Shown: positions 7,827-18,755, numbered from the stretch's first letter. The stretch is DNA of 64,000 bases from Bacillota bacterium (GCA_040755295.1 JBFMBK010000004.1:62001-126000); one strand, 5' to 3'. Notes: a model not told the origin generated them from the letters alone. A program made the numbers and translations.

Positions 7827-9052
7827 CGAATTGGGATGAACGGTTGAACCCGGTTGTGCGCGAAATGCCGCCATCGGGAATCCGGCGCTTTTTTGACTTG
7901 GCGGCGGAGATTAAGGGCGTGATTTCACTGGGTGTCGGCGAGCCGGATTTTGTAACACCTTGGCGGATCCGCGAGGCATGTATTTACGCTCTCGAGAAGG
8001 GCTACACTATGTACACCTCAAACCAGGGGCTTAAGGAACTGCGCGAAGAGATCGCCCGTTATCTGAACCAGGCCTTCCAACTCCGCTACGAACCGCGTGA
8101 TGAGATTCTGGTTACCGTCGGGGTCAGCGAAGCGCTCGACTTAGCGCTGCGGGCGTTAATCGCGCCCGGGGACGAGGTTCTAATACCGGAGCCGACTTAC
8201 GTCTCGTACATCCCGTGTACCGCCATGGCCGGCGGCGTGCCTGTCCCTATGCCCACACGGATGGAAAACAACTTCCGGATTACGGCCGCGCAGGTGGAGC
8301 AGGCGATAACTCCCAGGACCAGGATACTCCTTCTGGCTTATCCGAACAATCCAACCGGAGCCGTTTTACCGCGCGCCGAGCTCGAGAACATCGCCGCGGT
8401 GGCCAAAGAACACGACCTGGTGGTCATCTCCGACGAGATATACGCCCAGTTGACGTACGAGGGCGAGTACACGTCAATCGCCAGGTTGTCCGGTATGCGG
8501 GACAGAACCATTGTGCTGCAGGGGTTTTCCAAGGCCTTCGCCATGACAGGCTGGCGGTTGGGCTACGCCGCCGGAAACCCGGCGTTTGTGGGGGCTATGA
8601 CCAAGATACACCAGTACACGATGCTCTGCGCTCCGGTCACCGCCCAGATGGCGGCGGTCGAAGCGCTCAGAAACGGACAGAAGGACATGCGCCAGATGGT
8701 GGCGCAGTATAATCACCGGCGAAGACTGGTGATCAACGCCTTTAGAGAAATGGGGCTGCCCTGCTCCGAACCGGGAGGAGCGTTCTACGCCTTTCCGTAT
8801 ATCGCGGATACGGGACTAAGTTCGGAGGAATTCTGTGAGCGGTTGCTTTTTGAGGAAAAGGTAGCGGTTGTTCCGGGTACCGCTTTCGGACCCAGCGGAG
8901 AGGGTTTCGTGCGTTGTTCCTACGCAGCTTCGGTAACGAACTTAAATGAGGCCTTTAAACGGATGGCCGGCTTTATCCGCCGGGTTAAGCTTAAGAAAAA
9001 GGTGACGACCCCGGATCCCTTACCCCACGGGGCGGTACCGCACAAGGGGTGA
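7823..9052 (+). CDS. class I/II PLP-dependent aminotransferase (AlaT-like)
   Basis: A fold-type I aminotransferase of 409 residues. The pyridoxal phosphate lysine is in GFSKAFAMTGWRLGYAAG, and other landmarks are GVGEPDFVTP near the N-terminus, YTSNQGLKELREEIA, PNNPTGAVL and the C-terminal FVRCSYAAS. It is co-transcribed with the Lrp-type regulator under a T-box that probably reads tRNA-Ala, so alanine-pyruvate/glutamate transamination is the favoured role; aromatic or aspartate activity cannot be excluded from sequence. The last 25 residues (KLKKKVTTPDPLPHGAVPHKG) form an unusual polar tail. Confidence 0.88.
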   Translation: MTNWDERLNPVVREMPPSGIRRFFDLAAEIKGVISLGVGEPDFVTPWRIREACIYALEKGYTMYTSNQGLKELREEIARYLNQAFQLRYEPRDEILVTVGVSEALDLALRALIAPGDEVLIPEPTYVSYIPCTAMAGGVPVPMPTRMENNFRITAAQVEQAITPRTRILLLAYPNNPTGAVLPRAELENIAAVAKEHDLVVISDEIYAQLTYEGEYTSIARLSGMRDRTIVLQGFSKAFAMTGWRLGYAAGNPAFVGAMTKIHQYTMLCAPVTAQMAAVEALRNGQKDMRQMVAQYNHRRRLVINAFREMGLPCSEPGGAFYAFPYIADTGLSSEEFCERLLFEEKVAVVPGTAFGPSGEGFVRCSYAASVTNLNEAFKRMAGFIRRVKLKKKVTTPDPLPHGAVPHKG

Positions 9053-9144
9053 GAATTTACCCCTGCTATAACGGTCGTAAAATAATTAACGCCACGGGTT
9101 TTACGGCAGGAATATTGGGTGATTGCGTAGAAATTTTGTCTTAG

Positions 9145-9173
9145 AATAAGGGCGGGAGTTGCCCTGCCCTTAT
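9145..9173 (+). terminator. hairpin after the aminotransferase gene
   Basis: An inverted repeat AATAAGGGC(GGG)..CCCTGCCCTTATT can form a 12-bp stem with a short loop. It lacks a proper T-run afterwards, so it may be a weak terminator or a leader hairpin for the next gene. Confidence 0.4.
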
Positions 9174-9197
9174 TCATTGCTGTAATATGGGTGGACG

Positions 9198-9620
9198 ATG
9201 AAGAAGGAGGTACTGGTGACCGTAAAGGGGACTCTAACCGACGATTTGGGCGATCAGGAGACGATCGAGCTGGTCACCCCGGCGAGATATTTCTGTCGCA
9301 GCGCCGATTTCTATATCGTTTATCACGAGTCTGAATTGTCGGGGATGGCCGGGACCGTCACCACGCTTAAGGCGGAACCGAGCCGCGTTACCCTTAACCG
9401 GATGGGAGAACAGGAACTCAAACAGATTTTTGAGGTCGGGATTCCCAACAGGGGTAATTACGTTACTCCCTTCGGGAGTATGTTCTGCGACGTGTTCCCG
9501 CGGAAGGTGGAGGTCGATTTGACAGACACGGGAGGGAGTATTAATCTTGAATATGAATTGGCCCTGGACCGCCAGCCCATCGGCAGCCGGGAGCTGAACA
9601 TTACTGTCAGGGAGGTTTGA
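9198..9620 (+). CDS. DUF1934 family protein (YwiB-like)
   Basis: A 140-residue protein of the DUF1934 family, predicted to fold as a small calycin-like beta barrel; function unknown. It begins MKKEVLVTVKGTLTDDLGDQETIELVT and alternates charged and hydrophobic residues in strands, ending with YELALDRQPIGSRELNITV. It sits directly upstream of argS (1 nt gap), the same arrangement as ywiB-argS in Bacillus, which supports the assignment. No signal peptide. Confidence 0.8.
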   Translation: MKKEVLVTVKGTLTDDLGDQETIELVTPARYFCRSADFYIVYHESELSGMAGTVTTLKAEPSRVTLNRMGEQELKQIFEVGIPNRGNYVTPFGSMFCDVFPRKVEVDLTDTGGSINLEYELALDRQPIGSRELNITVREV

Positions 9621-9621
9621 G

Positions 9622-11313
9622 ATGGATTCCCTAAAAAGCGAGATCCGGGCGGCGATCAGCAGTACGCTTTATGAAGCGGCGGCGGCCTCCCGGGTGGCGC
9701 TTGGTTTTCCGAAGAACGCCGAGATTCCTGTTTATGCCGTCAACTCGCCGCGTGAAGAACAATTTGGTGATTTTAGCACGAATATCGCGATGTTAATGGC
9801 AAAGCTTGCCCGCCGCCCGCCACGTGATGTTGCCGCCACGATCCGAGAGCGTATTGACCTGAATAGGTGCTCCTGGGTGCAGAAGGTAGAGATTGCGGGA
9901 CCGGGCTTTCTTAATTTTTTTTTGAATACCGGCTGGTTGTATGAAGCGCTTCAAAGAGTGGTAGGCCAGGGAGAGGGATACGGGCGCGTCAGAATCGGCG
10001 GCGGGCGGAAGGTCAACGTCGAATTCGTAAGCGCTAATCCTACCGGCCTCCTGCATATGGGTAACGCCCGCGGCGCCGCGCTCGGGGACGGCATCGCCGC
10101 GTTGTTGAATTTTTGCGGTTTCGAGGTTACCAGGGAGTTTTATATTAATGATTCCGGGCATCAGATTGAACGGTTTGCCGCTTCCCTTGAGGCGCGCTAC
10201 CTTCAGGTATTCGGTGAGGACGCGCCGGTTCCGGAAGACGGGTATCACGGGGCGGACCTCATAACGACGGTAAGGCGTTTCATTGCGGAAACAGCGGATG
10301 CTTACCGGAAGGTGCCTGCACCGAAGCGCCGGGACGCGCTTGCGCATTTCGCAATCGCGGACAAGATAGGCGCTATACGCGAGTCACTCGGAAGCTTCGG
10401 GGTGAATTACGATGTCTGGTTTTCGGAGCAAGCGCTTCATAGAGAGGGCGCCGTGGAGAAGGTGATACGGGAGCTTGCGGGAAGAGGGGCAACCTACGAG
10501 AATGAAGGCGCGCTGTGGTTTAGGGCGAAGGACTACGGGGCCGACAAGGATGAGGTCCTGGTTCGCTCCAACGGCGTGGCGACTTACTTTGCCGCGGACA
10601 TCGCATACCATGTAAACAAACTCGACCGGGGATTTGCCTGGCTGATAAACGTTTGGGGGGCCGACCATCACGGTCACGTGCCCAGGGTGAAGGCGGCGCT
10701 CAAGGCGCTGGGCCATGATCCCGATTGCTTGCAGGTGGTGATTATGCAGTTGGTCCGCCTTTTAAGCGGCGGGGAGGTTGTCCGGATGTCCAAGCGGACG
10801 GGAGAATATGTTTCCCTCGATGAGCTGCTGGAAGAGGTAGGCCGGGACGCCGCCCGGTATTTTTTTGTGCTCCGGAGTTCCGACAGCCACCTTGATTTTG
10901 ACCTGGACCTGGCAAAGTCACAAAGCATGGAAAACCCGGTCTACTACGTGCAGTATGCTCATGCCCGCATCAGCAGCCTTTACCGGCAGCTTGCCGTCAA
11001 AGGCAGGGAGCTTCCACAGTTTTCGAACGTAAAACTTGACGTACTGTCTACCGAAGAAGAAAAACGTCTGATCAAGAAATTGGCCGATTTTCCGGAGGAG
11101 GTTGCAGACGCAGCTCTTGACCTTGCGCCGCACCGGTTGACAGGATATATTTACGAAGTGGCGGGGCTCTTCCATGCCTTTTATAATGTCCACCGGGTGA
11201 TAGACGCCGGTGCAGGCCTCGAAGAGGCGCGCCTGGCACTGGTGCAGGCGACCGGGATCGTCCTTCGTCAGGGGTTGGGTCTTCTGGGAATCAGCGCCCC
11301 GGAAAAGATGTAA
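9622..11313 (+). CDS. argS: arginyl-tRNA synthetase
   Basis: Class I aminoacyl-tRNA synthetase charging tRNA-Arg. The HIGH-type ATP motif is ANPTGLLHMGNARG at about residues 137-150; the KMSK-type loop is RMSKRTGEY at about 389-397, and the ADHHGHVPR segment is characteristic of ArgRS. The N-terminal additional domain (residues 1-115) and the C-terminal anticodon-binding DALR domain (ending with VLRQGLGLLGISAPEKM) are both complete, and 563 residues is normal. It starts 1 nt after the DUF1934 gene stop with the ribosome binding site GGGAGG inside the preceding gene. Confidence 0.97.
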   Translation: MDSLKSEIRAAISSTLYEAAAASRVALGFPKNAEIPVYAVNSPREEQFGDFSTNIAMLMAKLARRPPRDVAATIRERIDLNRCSWVQKVEIAGPGFLNFFLNTGWLYEALQRVVGQGEGYGRVRIGGGRKVNVEFVSANPTGLLHMGNARGAALGDGIAALLNFCGFEVTREFYINDSGHQIERFAASLEARYLQVFGEDAPVPEDGYHGADLITTVRRFIAETADAYRKVPAPKRRDALAHFAIADKIGAIRESLGSFGVNYDVWFSEQALHREGAVEKVIRELAGRGATYENEGALWFRAKDYGADKDEVLVRSNGVATYFAADIAYHVNKLDRGFAWLINVWGADHHGHVPRVKAALKALGHDPDCLQVVIMQLVRLLSGGEVVRMSKRTGEYVSLDELLEEVGRDAARYFFVLRSSDSHLDFDLDLAKSQSMENPVYYVQYAHARISSLYRQLAVKGRELPQFSNVKLDVLSTEEEKRLIKKLADFPEEVADAALDLAPHRLTGYIYEVAGLFHAFYNVHRVIDAGAGLEEARLALVQATGIVLRQGLGLLGISAPEKM

Positions 11314-11364
11314 TTGGAATAGTTACTCGCGTTCGGACCGCAATACGCACAACCATAAATGTAG

Positions 11365-12992
<1,628 letters not shown>

Positions 12993-12993
<1 letters not shown>

Positions 12994-13196
12994 CCACAGA
13001 GACACAGAGCGCACGGAGAGGGAAAGACGGAAATATTTTATTTATTTTACTAAAATATATTAGTGTATGAAATGAATTGAAAGACCGTATCCGATACGAT
13101 TCAGAGTATTTCCCATATAATCCGGCTACTGGATACTGAATACTAAATTCTGACCCAATATTTCTGTTCTCTGTGAACTCAGTGCCTCTGTGGTGA
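12993..13196. repeat. CACAGAG-ended repeat, copy 3 (element B variant)
   Basis: It begins ACCACAGAGACACAGAGCGC, directly at the pyrG stop codon, and ends with TTCTGTTCTCTGTGAACTC..CTCTGTGGTGA, so the ends match the copies at 2191 and 5622. The interior is different: AT-rich with heptamer words (TACTGGATACTGAATAC). It joins the palindromic element A with no spacer, as at 5621. The 350-bp gap between pyrG and sppA is entirely made of these two elements and the leader of sppA. Confidence 0.8.
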
Positions 13197-13318
13197 CCCA
13201 GCACTCAACTTGCTGATCTTAAAACGTGGTGTTCTAAGTCGCATTGTCTATATAACGATGCAAAGTAGTTTTAACGTAACGTTGAGTGCTGGGTGGTTCC
13301 GGCTTTTCCGGGTTAGGA
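13197..13318. repeat. 97-bp palindromic element A, complete copy 2, plus outer flank
   Basis: The core 13197-13293 has the same 97-bp length and the same 13-bp inverted ends as the copy at 5524-5620, with only a few differences (for example CATTGTC for CATTATC). The 25-bp flank TGGTTCCGGCTTTTCCGGG..TTAGG ends at 13318, 26 nt before the GTG start of sppA. Orientation relative to the downstream gene is the same as at the YkvI-like gene and at lspA. Confidence 0.85.
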
Positions 13319-13343
13319 ATAATCGCGAGGAAGTGGTTCGGCA

Positions 13344-14261
13344 GTGCGTAAAGTCATCGGCGCCCTGATTCTGGTTTTGTTAATAGTTTCGGTGATAGTA
13401 GCGGCCGCGGTCGATGAAAGGGCGCCGGGGAAGAAGCGTACGTTGTCCGGCGGCGACAGGATCGGTGTGGTTTACATCCAGGGGGTGATAACGACCCAGG
13501 ATGTCAGCGGCGGTCTTTTCGGCGGCGGTACGGACGGCGTGCGTGGGGTAGTCGATGCCCTCCGCTGTGCGGAAGACGACTCGTCGATTAAGGCGGTGGT
13601 CTTGCGGTTGGATAGCCCCGGGGGCAGCGCGGCGGCTTCACAGGAGGTTGCCTGCGCGGTCAAAAGGGTTAAAAACGCCGGTAAAAAGGTCGTAGTATCC
13701 ATGGGCGACGTGGCTGCTTCCGGAGCTTACTGGATCGCCGTGGACGCCGACCGGATCTTGGCCGATCCGGCGACGTTGACCGGAAGTATAGGGGTAATAT
13801 TGGAAACCGTCGAGCTTGAGGGTCTTTACGGCAAGATCGGGGTTAAAAAAGAGGTTGTTAAAAGCGGGCCGTATAAGGATATGGGGTCCGAAAGCCGGCC
13901 GATGACCGCTCAAGAGCGGGTTATTTTCCAGACGATGGTGGACGACATATACAACCAGTTTGTAGACCAGGTGGCTAAGGGACGGAATATGCCGCGGAGT
14001 AAGGTTTTACAGCTTGCGGACGGGCGGGTTTTCACCGGCCGTCAGGCCAAGGCTGCCGGGCTGGTGGATAAACTGGGAGACTTTCATGACGCTGTCGGGG
14101 AGGCCGGGAGGCTTGCAAAAATACCGGGCGAGCCTGAAATAGTCGATTTTGGCCCAACCGGCTTTTGGAGCATGTTAACAAACAGCGTCGCCAGCCGGGC
14201 GCCGTTTCCTTCCGAGATAAAACCCGGATGGCTGCTTTGCTATCCGTTGACCCAACGATAA
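13344..14261 (+). CDS. sppA: signal peptide peptidase SppA (S49 family)
   Basis: A membrane-anchored serine protease that degrades cleaved signal peptides. One N-terminal transmembrane helix (residues 4-22) anchors it outside. The catalytic serine is S126 in GDVAASGAYWIA and the general-base lysine is K178 in KSGPYKDMGS, spacing as in the single-domain Bacillus enzyme. The oxyanion region LDSPGGSAAAS is also intact. It starts at a GTG with GAGGAAG upstream, right behind element A, and a Yip1-like gene follows after 16 nt, so the two are probably co-transcribed. Confidence 0.92.
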   Translation: MRKVIGALILVLLIVSVIVAAAVDERAPGKKRTLSGGDRIGVVYIQGVITTQDVSGGLFGGGTDGVRGVVDALRCAEDDSSIKAVVLRLDSPGGSAAASQEVACAVKRVKNAGKKVVVSMGDVAASGAYWIAVDADRILADPATLTGSIGVILETVELEGLYGKIGVKKEVVKSGPYKDMGSESRPMTAQERVIFQTMVDDIYNQFVDQVAKGRNMPRSKVLQLADGRVFTGRQAKAAGLVDKLGDFHDAVGEAGRLAKIPGEPEIVDFGPTGFWSMLTNSVASRAPFPSEIKPGWLLCYPLTQR

Positions 14262-14277
14262 GGGGAAGGTCATTGAT

Positions 14278-14940
14278 ATGGAAATGGAAATGGACAGCAA
14301 GACCGGAAGTCGAAACCTGTTTGAATTGATATACGGTGTTTTGTTTGATCCCGCCTCTACTTTCAGAGGTCTTGCGGATTCGCCTCCTTTTAGGGACTCT
14401 GTTGCCATTCTCCTTATCCTTACCATCGCCAACGCTCTCACAGGTTTTATATTCTTTCGCGCCACACTGGCTGATTTTCCCGGTTTTGGCTACGGTGTTC
14501 CTGACCCCGGTCCCTGGTTACTCATACCGGTGGTGCTTCTTGCTTTGATTTTCACAAGTCTGAAGTACTTTCTTTACGGAGCGGTGCTCCATTTACTGGC
14601 GGAGTCATGGGGCGGCAGGGGCACACCGAAGGGAACCCTCACCGTGTACGCCCTGGCTGCTTTGCCGGGAATTTTCCTGATACCTTTCGAATTAATAATG
14701 AAGTTGTTTAATTTTCCGGAGGCTGCCGTAGCGGTCCTTGGCCTTATCACCGGACTTGCGGTTCTGGTATGGGGTGTGGTCCTGCTGGTGGTGGGCCTGC
14801 GGGAGGTACACCATTTTCGAACCGATGAGGCGGCTTTAACGGTGTTCACACCGCCGGCGGCTCTTATCTTTCTGATGATTATATTCTTTGTGATTATAGC
14901 GGTTTTTGCGGGAGCTTTCGCTGCGGCAACCGGTTTGTGA
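14278..14940 (+). CDS. Yip1-domain membrane protein
   Basis: A 220-residue membrane protein with about five hydrophobic segments and the N-terminal LIYGVLFDPASTFRGLADSP that is characteristic of Yip1-domain proteins in Clostridia. Function unknown; these proteins often sit next to envelope proteases or transporters, here downstream of sppA with a good ribosome binding site (GGGGAAGG). The C-terminus ends in a helix followed directly by the stop. Confidence 0.75.
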   Translation: MEMEMDSKTGSRNLFELIYGVLFDPASTFRGLADSPPFRDSVAILLILTIANALTGFIFFRATLADFPGFGYGVPDPGPWLLIPVVLLALIFTSLKYFLYGAVLHLLAESWGGRGTPKGTLTVYALAALPGIFLIPFELIMKLFNFPEAAVAVLGLITGLAVLVWGVVLLVVGLREVHHFRTDEAALTVFTPPAALIFLMIIFFVIIAVFAGAFAAATGL

Positions 14941-14953
14941 GAGGTGGGACGTG

Positions 14954-15009
14954 GGAAGTTGGAAGTTGGAAGTTGGAAGTTGGAAGTTGGAAGTTGGAAG
15001 TTGGAAGTG
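14954..15009. repeat. tandem heptamer array GGAAGTT
   Basis: Seven perfect copies of GGAAGTT (14954-15002) and one degenerate copy, followed by diverged heptamer text (CTCACCTCTAACCTCATACCTCTCACTTCT) up to the leader of the response regulator. This is the cleanest tandem form of the heptamer repeats of the window. Confidence 0.9.
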
Positions 15010-15095
15010 AGAAAATCGGGTATTTCGTGTGCGAATTCCCTAAGAATTCTCACCTCTAACCTCATACCTCTCACTTCTCAATAGGGAGGGTAAAG

Positions 15096-15455
15096 ATGTC
15101 TTATATCCTGGTTGTTGACGACGAGCGGCATATCTGCTGGTTGGTTGAAGAGGCGCTGACCGGCGAGGGTTATACGGTAAAAACGGCTACCGGTTGGGAA
15201 AAAGCCTTGGAAATCGTAAAAGAAGAGGCACCGGCGCTGATATTACTCGATTTGAAACTGCCGGGCGTAAGCGGGGCGACGTTGTTGCGCGAGATCAGGC
15301 GACTGGCGCCCCAGAGCAAGGTGTTAGTCATGACGGGAGAGACAGAAGCCGCAGAAGGCCTGGAAGTCACCTGCTGCCTGGCAAAGCCGTTTGATCTTGC
15401 GGATTTGCGCCGAATAGTGAAGGATACGGTACCGCTTTTTCCACAGGGGCCATAA
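15096..15455 (+). CDS. single-domain response regulator (Spo0F/CheY-like)
   Basis: A stand-alone receiver domain of 119 residues with no output domain. The acidic pocket (VVDDE at 7-11), the phospho-acceptor aspartate in LILLDLKLPG (about residue 53), the T in VMTGE and the K in AKPFD are all present. By length and by position between pyrG and fba it corresponds to the Spo0F of Bacillus and Clostridia relatives, which passes phosphate in the sporulation phosphorelay. Spo0F function is inference from gene order; a general receiver role is certain. Ribosome binding site GGGAGGG. Confidence 0.85.
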   Translation: MSYILVVDDERHICWLVEEALTGEGYTVKTATGWEKALEIVKEEAPALILLDLKLPGVSGATLLREIRRLAPQSKVLVMTGETEAAEGLEVTCCLAKPFDLADLRRIVKDTVPLFPQGP

Positions 15456-15648
15456 ATTACTTATATATGACACGCAAAAGATGCTTTTGACAGCAGGAGT
15501 TCGCTATCTAACGGCGAAGTAACATCAAAACGAGTTCCTTTTGGTGCGAACCTTTTGCCTAAGGTTCTAACCTTTTGGGGACGCCCGGTGGTTTTCTTAA
15601 ACGCCGAACTTAGGAGTTTCGGGTGTTGCCCTAAGGAGGGTTTAAGGT

Positions 15649-16323
15649 ATGCTTGTTCAGACGGACACCGTAATCGCAATCCGCTGTCCCGAATGCGGCA
15701 GATTGGAGCTTTTCCATCTTTCACGCTTTGCTATTTCCAAGAAAAGACCCGGAAGGGTCATCTGCTCCTGCGGCGTGGAAAAGGCCAAGGTATTGACGCG
15801 GGATCACGCAACGTATACCTTTGAGCTTAGCTGTACCATATGCGATTTACGCCATACATATCGGTTATCCGGTCGGAAGCTGTATTCGACGGAGGTAACC
15901 CCGCTTTTGTGCCTCGAAACAGGGTTGGAATTGGGAAGCATCGGCCCGAGGGACAAGGTTCGCGCCGCTATCCAGACTTATCAGGAAGAGCTTGAAGCCC
16001 TGATCGAGGAACTCGGGGGCCCCAACTATTTCTCGAATCCGGATGTGATGTTCGATGTCTTAAATTACTTACAGGAAATGGCCGACGAAGGCGGTATCTT
16101 TTGCCCCTGCGGGAAAAACAGGATCGAACTTGAGGTTTTGCCGGATCGCCTCGAATTGCGGTGCAAGAATTGTGACCGTATGAGTACCGTATATGCGGAT
16201 TCGGAGCAGGATCTTCTCCACCTTCAAGAACTTCCGGCCATCGAACTCGCCAGACACGGGTTCTGCAACCTCGACCGGGCTGCGCGGAGTAAGAAAAAGG
16301 GCTTTAAAAGGGATAATAAATAA
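15649..16323 (+). CDS. cysteine-rich (zinc-ribbon-like) protein of unknown function
   Basis: A 224-residue soluble protein with no recognised family. Cysteine pairs recur: CPECG at about residue 14, CSCG at 43, CTIC at 63, CPCG at about 150 and CKNC at 171, a pattern of two or more zinc-binding knuckles arranged as an N-terminal and a C-terminal half around a helical linker (residues 100-140). The order response regulator - this gene - fba is one I associate with Desulfotomaculum relatives. Start ATG with CTAAGGAGGG upstream. A hairpin GAACCTT..AAGGTTC lies in the leader near 15549-15572. Confidence 0.6.
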   Translation: MLVQTDTVIAIRCPECGRLELFHLSRFAISKKRPGRVICSCGVEKAKVLTRDHATYTFELSCTICDLRHTYRLSGRKLYSTEVTPLLCLETGLELGSIGPRDKVRAAIQTYQEELEALIEELGGPNYFSNPDVMFDVLNYLQEMADEGGIFCPCGKNRIELEVLPDRLELRCKNCDRMSTVYADSEQDLLHLQELPAIELARHGFCNLDRAARSKKKGFKRDNK

Positions 16324-16340
16324 AAGGGTTTTACCCTTTT
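16322..16340 (+). terminator. terminator after the cysteine-rich gene
   Basis: AAAAGGG-TTTTA-CCCTTTT forms a 7-bp stem directly at the end of the gene; weak but suitably placed. Confidence 0.45.
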
Positions 16341-16469
16341 AATAATCCCGGGTGACTGTTGCATTTGTTTTTCCGCATCTTTGTCGACGTCTGACATCCG
16401 ACATCCCGGTTCTCACTTCTGAAACGCCGGATGAAGTTTTGCAACGGTGCCCTGATCGGGGGAATGCGT

Positions 16470-17333
16470 GTGCCCTTGGTGCCGGTGGCTCGTCTGCTTA
16501 AGGCTGCTGCGGCGGGCGGTTATGCCGTAGGGGCTTTCAACTGCAATAACATGGAGATCGTCCAGGCGATTATCGCCGCCGCCGAAGCGGAAAATGCTCC
16601 GGTAATCCTTCAGGCAAGCCAGGGGGCGATTAAGTATGCCGGCCTGGAGTACATCTCAATTCTCGCTAAGACTGCCATTGCTCGAACCAACATACCGGTG
16701 GCGTTACACCTTGACCATGGAACAAGTTTCGAACAGGCCGTGCGTTGCATAGTGGCCGGTTTTAGTTCCGTGATGGTCGACGGGTCCCGCCTTCCTTTCA
16801 CCGAGAATATCGCCCTGGTCCAACAGGTGGCGGCAGTGGCCAAACCGGTCGGTGTTTCCGTTGAAGCGGAACTGGGGAAGATCGGCGGCACCGAGGACGA
16901 TATCTCCGTAAGCGAAGCGGAAGCTTTTTTTACGGACCCTGAAGAGGCCGCGAGCTTTGTTGCCCAAACCGGCATTGACTCACTGGCCGTATCGATAGGC
17001 ACCGCCCACGGACGTTACAAGGGAGAACCGCGGCTGGATTTCAACAGGTTGAGCGAAATCGCTGCACGGGTGGATGTGCCGCTGGTGCTGCACGGCTCCT
17101 CAGGGGTTCCGGAGGATGCCGTCCGGGAGGCGGTGCGGCGCGGTATCCGCAAGGTTAACATCGATACCGACATACGGGAAAACTTCGTCAAAGCTGCAAG
17201 AAGGGTCCTTGAGGCGGATCCGGACGAGATCGACCCGCGAAAGGTGCTTGGACCGGCGCGCGAAGCGGCGGTGGAAATAATCAGGCGGAAAATTAAGATT
17301 TTTGGTAGCACCGGTAAGGCGGATGAGGTATAA
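16470..17333 (+). CDS. fba: class II fructose-bisphosphate aldolase
   Basis: Zinc-dependent aldolase cleaving or forming fructose 1,6-bisphosphate. The zinc ligand motif LHLDHG, the VEAELGKIGG segment, SIGTAHGRYKG, and the C-terminal LHGSSGVPED and KVNIDTDIRE motifs are all in place. The frame runs further upstream, but GGGGGA lies before the closely placed ATG (16464) and GTG (16470); the GTG gives the usual N-terminus VPLVPVARLL. Next on the strand is transaldolase after 321 bp. This gap (17334-17654) holds an AT-rich stretch and a leader motif described below. Confidence 0.93.
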   Translation: MPLVPVARLLKAAAAGGYAVGAFNCNNMEIVQAIIAAAEAENAPVILQASQGAIKYAGLEYISILAKTAIARTNIPVALHLDHGTSFEQAVRCIVAGFSSVMVDGSRLPFTENIALVQQVAAVAKPVGVSVEAELGKIGGTEDDISVSEAEAFFTDPEEAASFVAQTGIDSLAVSIGTAHGRYKGEPRLDFNRLSEIAARVDVPLVLHGSSGVPEDAVREAVRRGIRKVNIDTDIRENFVKAARRVLEADPDEIDPRKVLGPAREAAVEIIRRKIKIFGSTGKADEV

Positions 17334-17574
17334 TTTACTAAAGGTGTTTGGTTATAGATAATAGAACTTTAGATAACTTCCTTTATCTATCCCAAAAAGG
17401 TGTTAATAATTTTAGCTGCAGAAAGGAACGCTTCCTTCACAGTACAAACTTTAATTTAATCCCGGGCACCATATTATAGGACATGAGAAAGGCAGTTGCT
17501 TGCGGGGACGCCGGTTCTAACGGCGGTTTCTTATAAATGTCCGCGCAACGATTATATATTCTTTCAAGTGAGCT

Positions 17575-17647
17575 GCCCATGCCGCGTTGTGGCAATGCGT
17601 TGCTTATCGCGGCGCCCACCGAAAGAAGAAATATTTTAAGAGAGGTG
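17575..17647 (+). repeat. shared leader motif, copy at transaldolase
   Basis: The 56 nt at 17592-17647 (GCAATGCGTTGCTTATCGC through the ribosome binding site) align with 61501-61560 before the zinc-ribbon gene with only a few changes. The part GCCCATGCCG (17575) and CGAAAGAA..TATTTT also matches 7269-7310. All three end at a ribosome binding site. The rest of the fba-tal gap shows no gene. Confidence 0.65.
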
Positions 17648-17654
17648 ACAAGCA

Positions 17655-18299
17655 ATCAAACTCTTCCTCGATACCGCCAACATTGAAGAGATCCGCCAGG
17701 CGGCGTCCCTCGGCGTGATCCACGGTGTAACCACCAACCCGTCCCTTATTGCCAGGGAGGGTCGTGATTTTAAACAGGTCGTTTACGAAATAACGTCTAT
17801 TGTCGACGGACCGGTCAGCGCGGAGGTTATTAGCCTTGAATCGGAGGGTATGATCGCCGAGGCTAGGGAATTGGCTGCGATTCACGCAAACGTAGTCATC
17901 AAGGTTCCCATTACCGCCGAGGGTTTGCGGGCGGTTAAGGCGTTGAAGGCTTTGGGGATCAGGACGAACGTCACCCTTATTTTTTCCGCGAACCAGGCAC
18001 TGTTAGCGGCGCTTGCGGGAGCCAGTTTCGTGAGTCCGTTTGTAGGGCGTCTGGACGACGTGGGGCACGATGGAATGGAAGTCGTTGCGGACATAGCCGA
18101 AATCTTTTCGTATTATGATTTACCCGCCGAAATAATCGCCGCCAGTGTCCGCAATCCCCTGCATGTAGTGGCCGCCGCCCGGGCCGGGGCGCATATCGCC
18201 ACAATCCCTTATAAGGTTCTTTTCCAGATGATAAGACATCCCCAGACCGACAAGGGCATAGAACAGTTTCTGGCGGACTGGGCAAAGATAGGTAAATAA
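17655..18299 (+). CDS. tal: transaldolase (FSA/TalC type) with an apparent ATC start
   Basis: A short (about 214 aa) transaldolase of the fructose-6-phosphate aldolase-like subfamily; the Schiff-base lysine is in [15 protein letters not shown], and [16 protein letters not shown] and [15 protein letters not shown] are classical. The conserved N-terminus (M)[12 protein letters not shown] is encoded at 17655 onward, but its first codon is ATC; an in-frame stop lies at 17646 and no ATG, GTG or TTG occurs before the GTG at 17715, which would remove the first strand of the barrel. GAGGTG at 17643-17648 is correctly spaced for 17655. A rare ATC initiation or a sequence error are the choices. Confidence 0.88.
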   Translation: MKLFLDTANIEEIRQAASLGVIHGVTTNPSLIAREGRDFKQVVYEITSIVDGPVSAEVISLESEGMIAEARELAAIHANVVIKVPITAEGLRAVKALKALGIRTNVTLIFSANQALLAALAGASFVSPFVGRLDDVGHDGMEVVADIAEIFSYYDLPAEIIAASVRNPLHVVAAARAGAHIATIPYKVLFQMIRHPQTDKGIEQFLADWAKIGK

Positions 18300-18755
18300 A
18301 TGAGGAGAGGATTACCGTTTGAGGTTATGAATTTTAGGCCGGCAGGATAAAATTTTATAGGTACCAATAGATTATACGAAGGAAGACGCAGGAGTTTCTG
18401 ATCCCCCGAAGCATTTCCTCTGAATAATCTATGAAGTTTCAGATATTTCTTACGATATAGTGAATTAGGGGTTGAAAAGAGGACCCTGTTCGGCTGTTCC
18501 TTTCCCATAAAAAATGGAGGACATGGTTGATAAAGCGTAAACTCCCGAACCTCTTTAACGAATTCACTCATTCATCGGCTGTGTACAGGGAATGACCAGA
18601 AATCAACCCGGAAGCTTGGATGTAGGATTCCTTCCGGTCATGCGATAGTGTCCCCTCTAACTTCCAACTTTTCGATTGTACCTCTATAATTCAGTTTTAA
18701 GACTTAAATCGGAAGCATATTCCGACCATTATAAATCTTCCGTTTAGGAGAGTGT
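18300..18755. other. gene-free AT-rich stretch between tal and rho
   Basis: No convincing gene on either strand; a 120-codon leftward frame across the tal stop codon lacks a ribosome binding site and family features. I see no repeats here apart from a few short inverted words. Confidence 0.5.

Noticed and set aside
18209-18571. 120-codon leftward frame downstream of tal
   Set aside because: Overlaps the tal 3' end, has no ribosome binding site, no family features and a composition like intergenic DNA.
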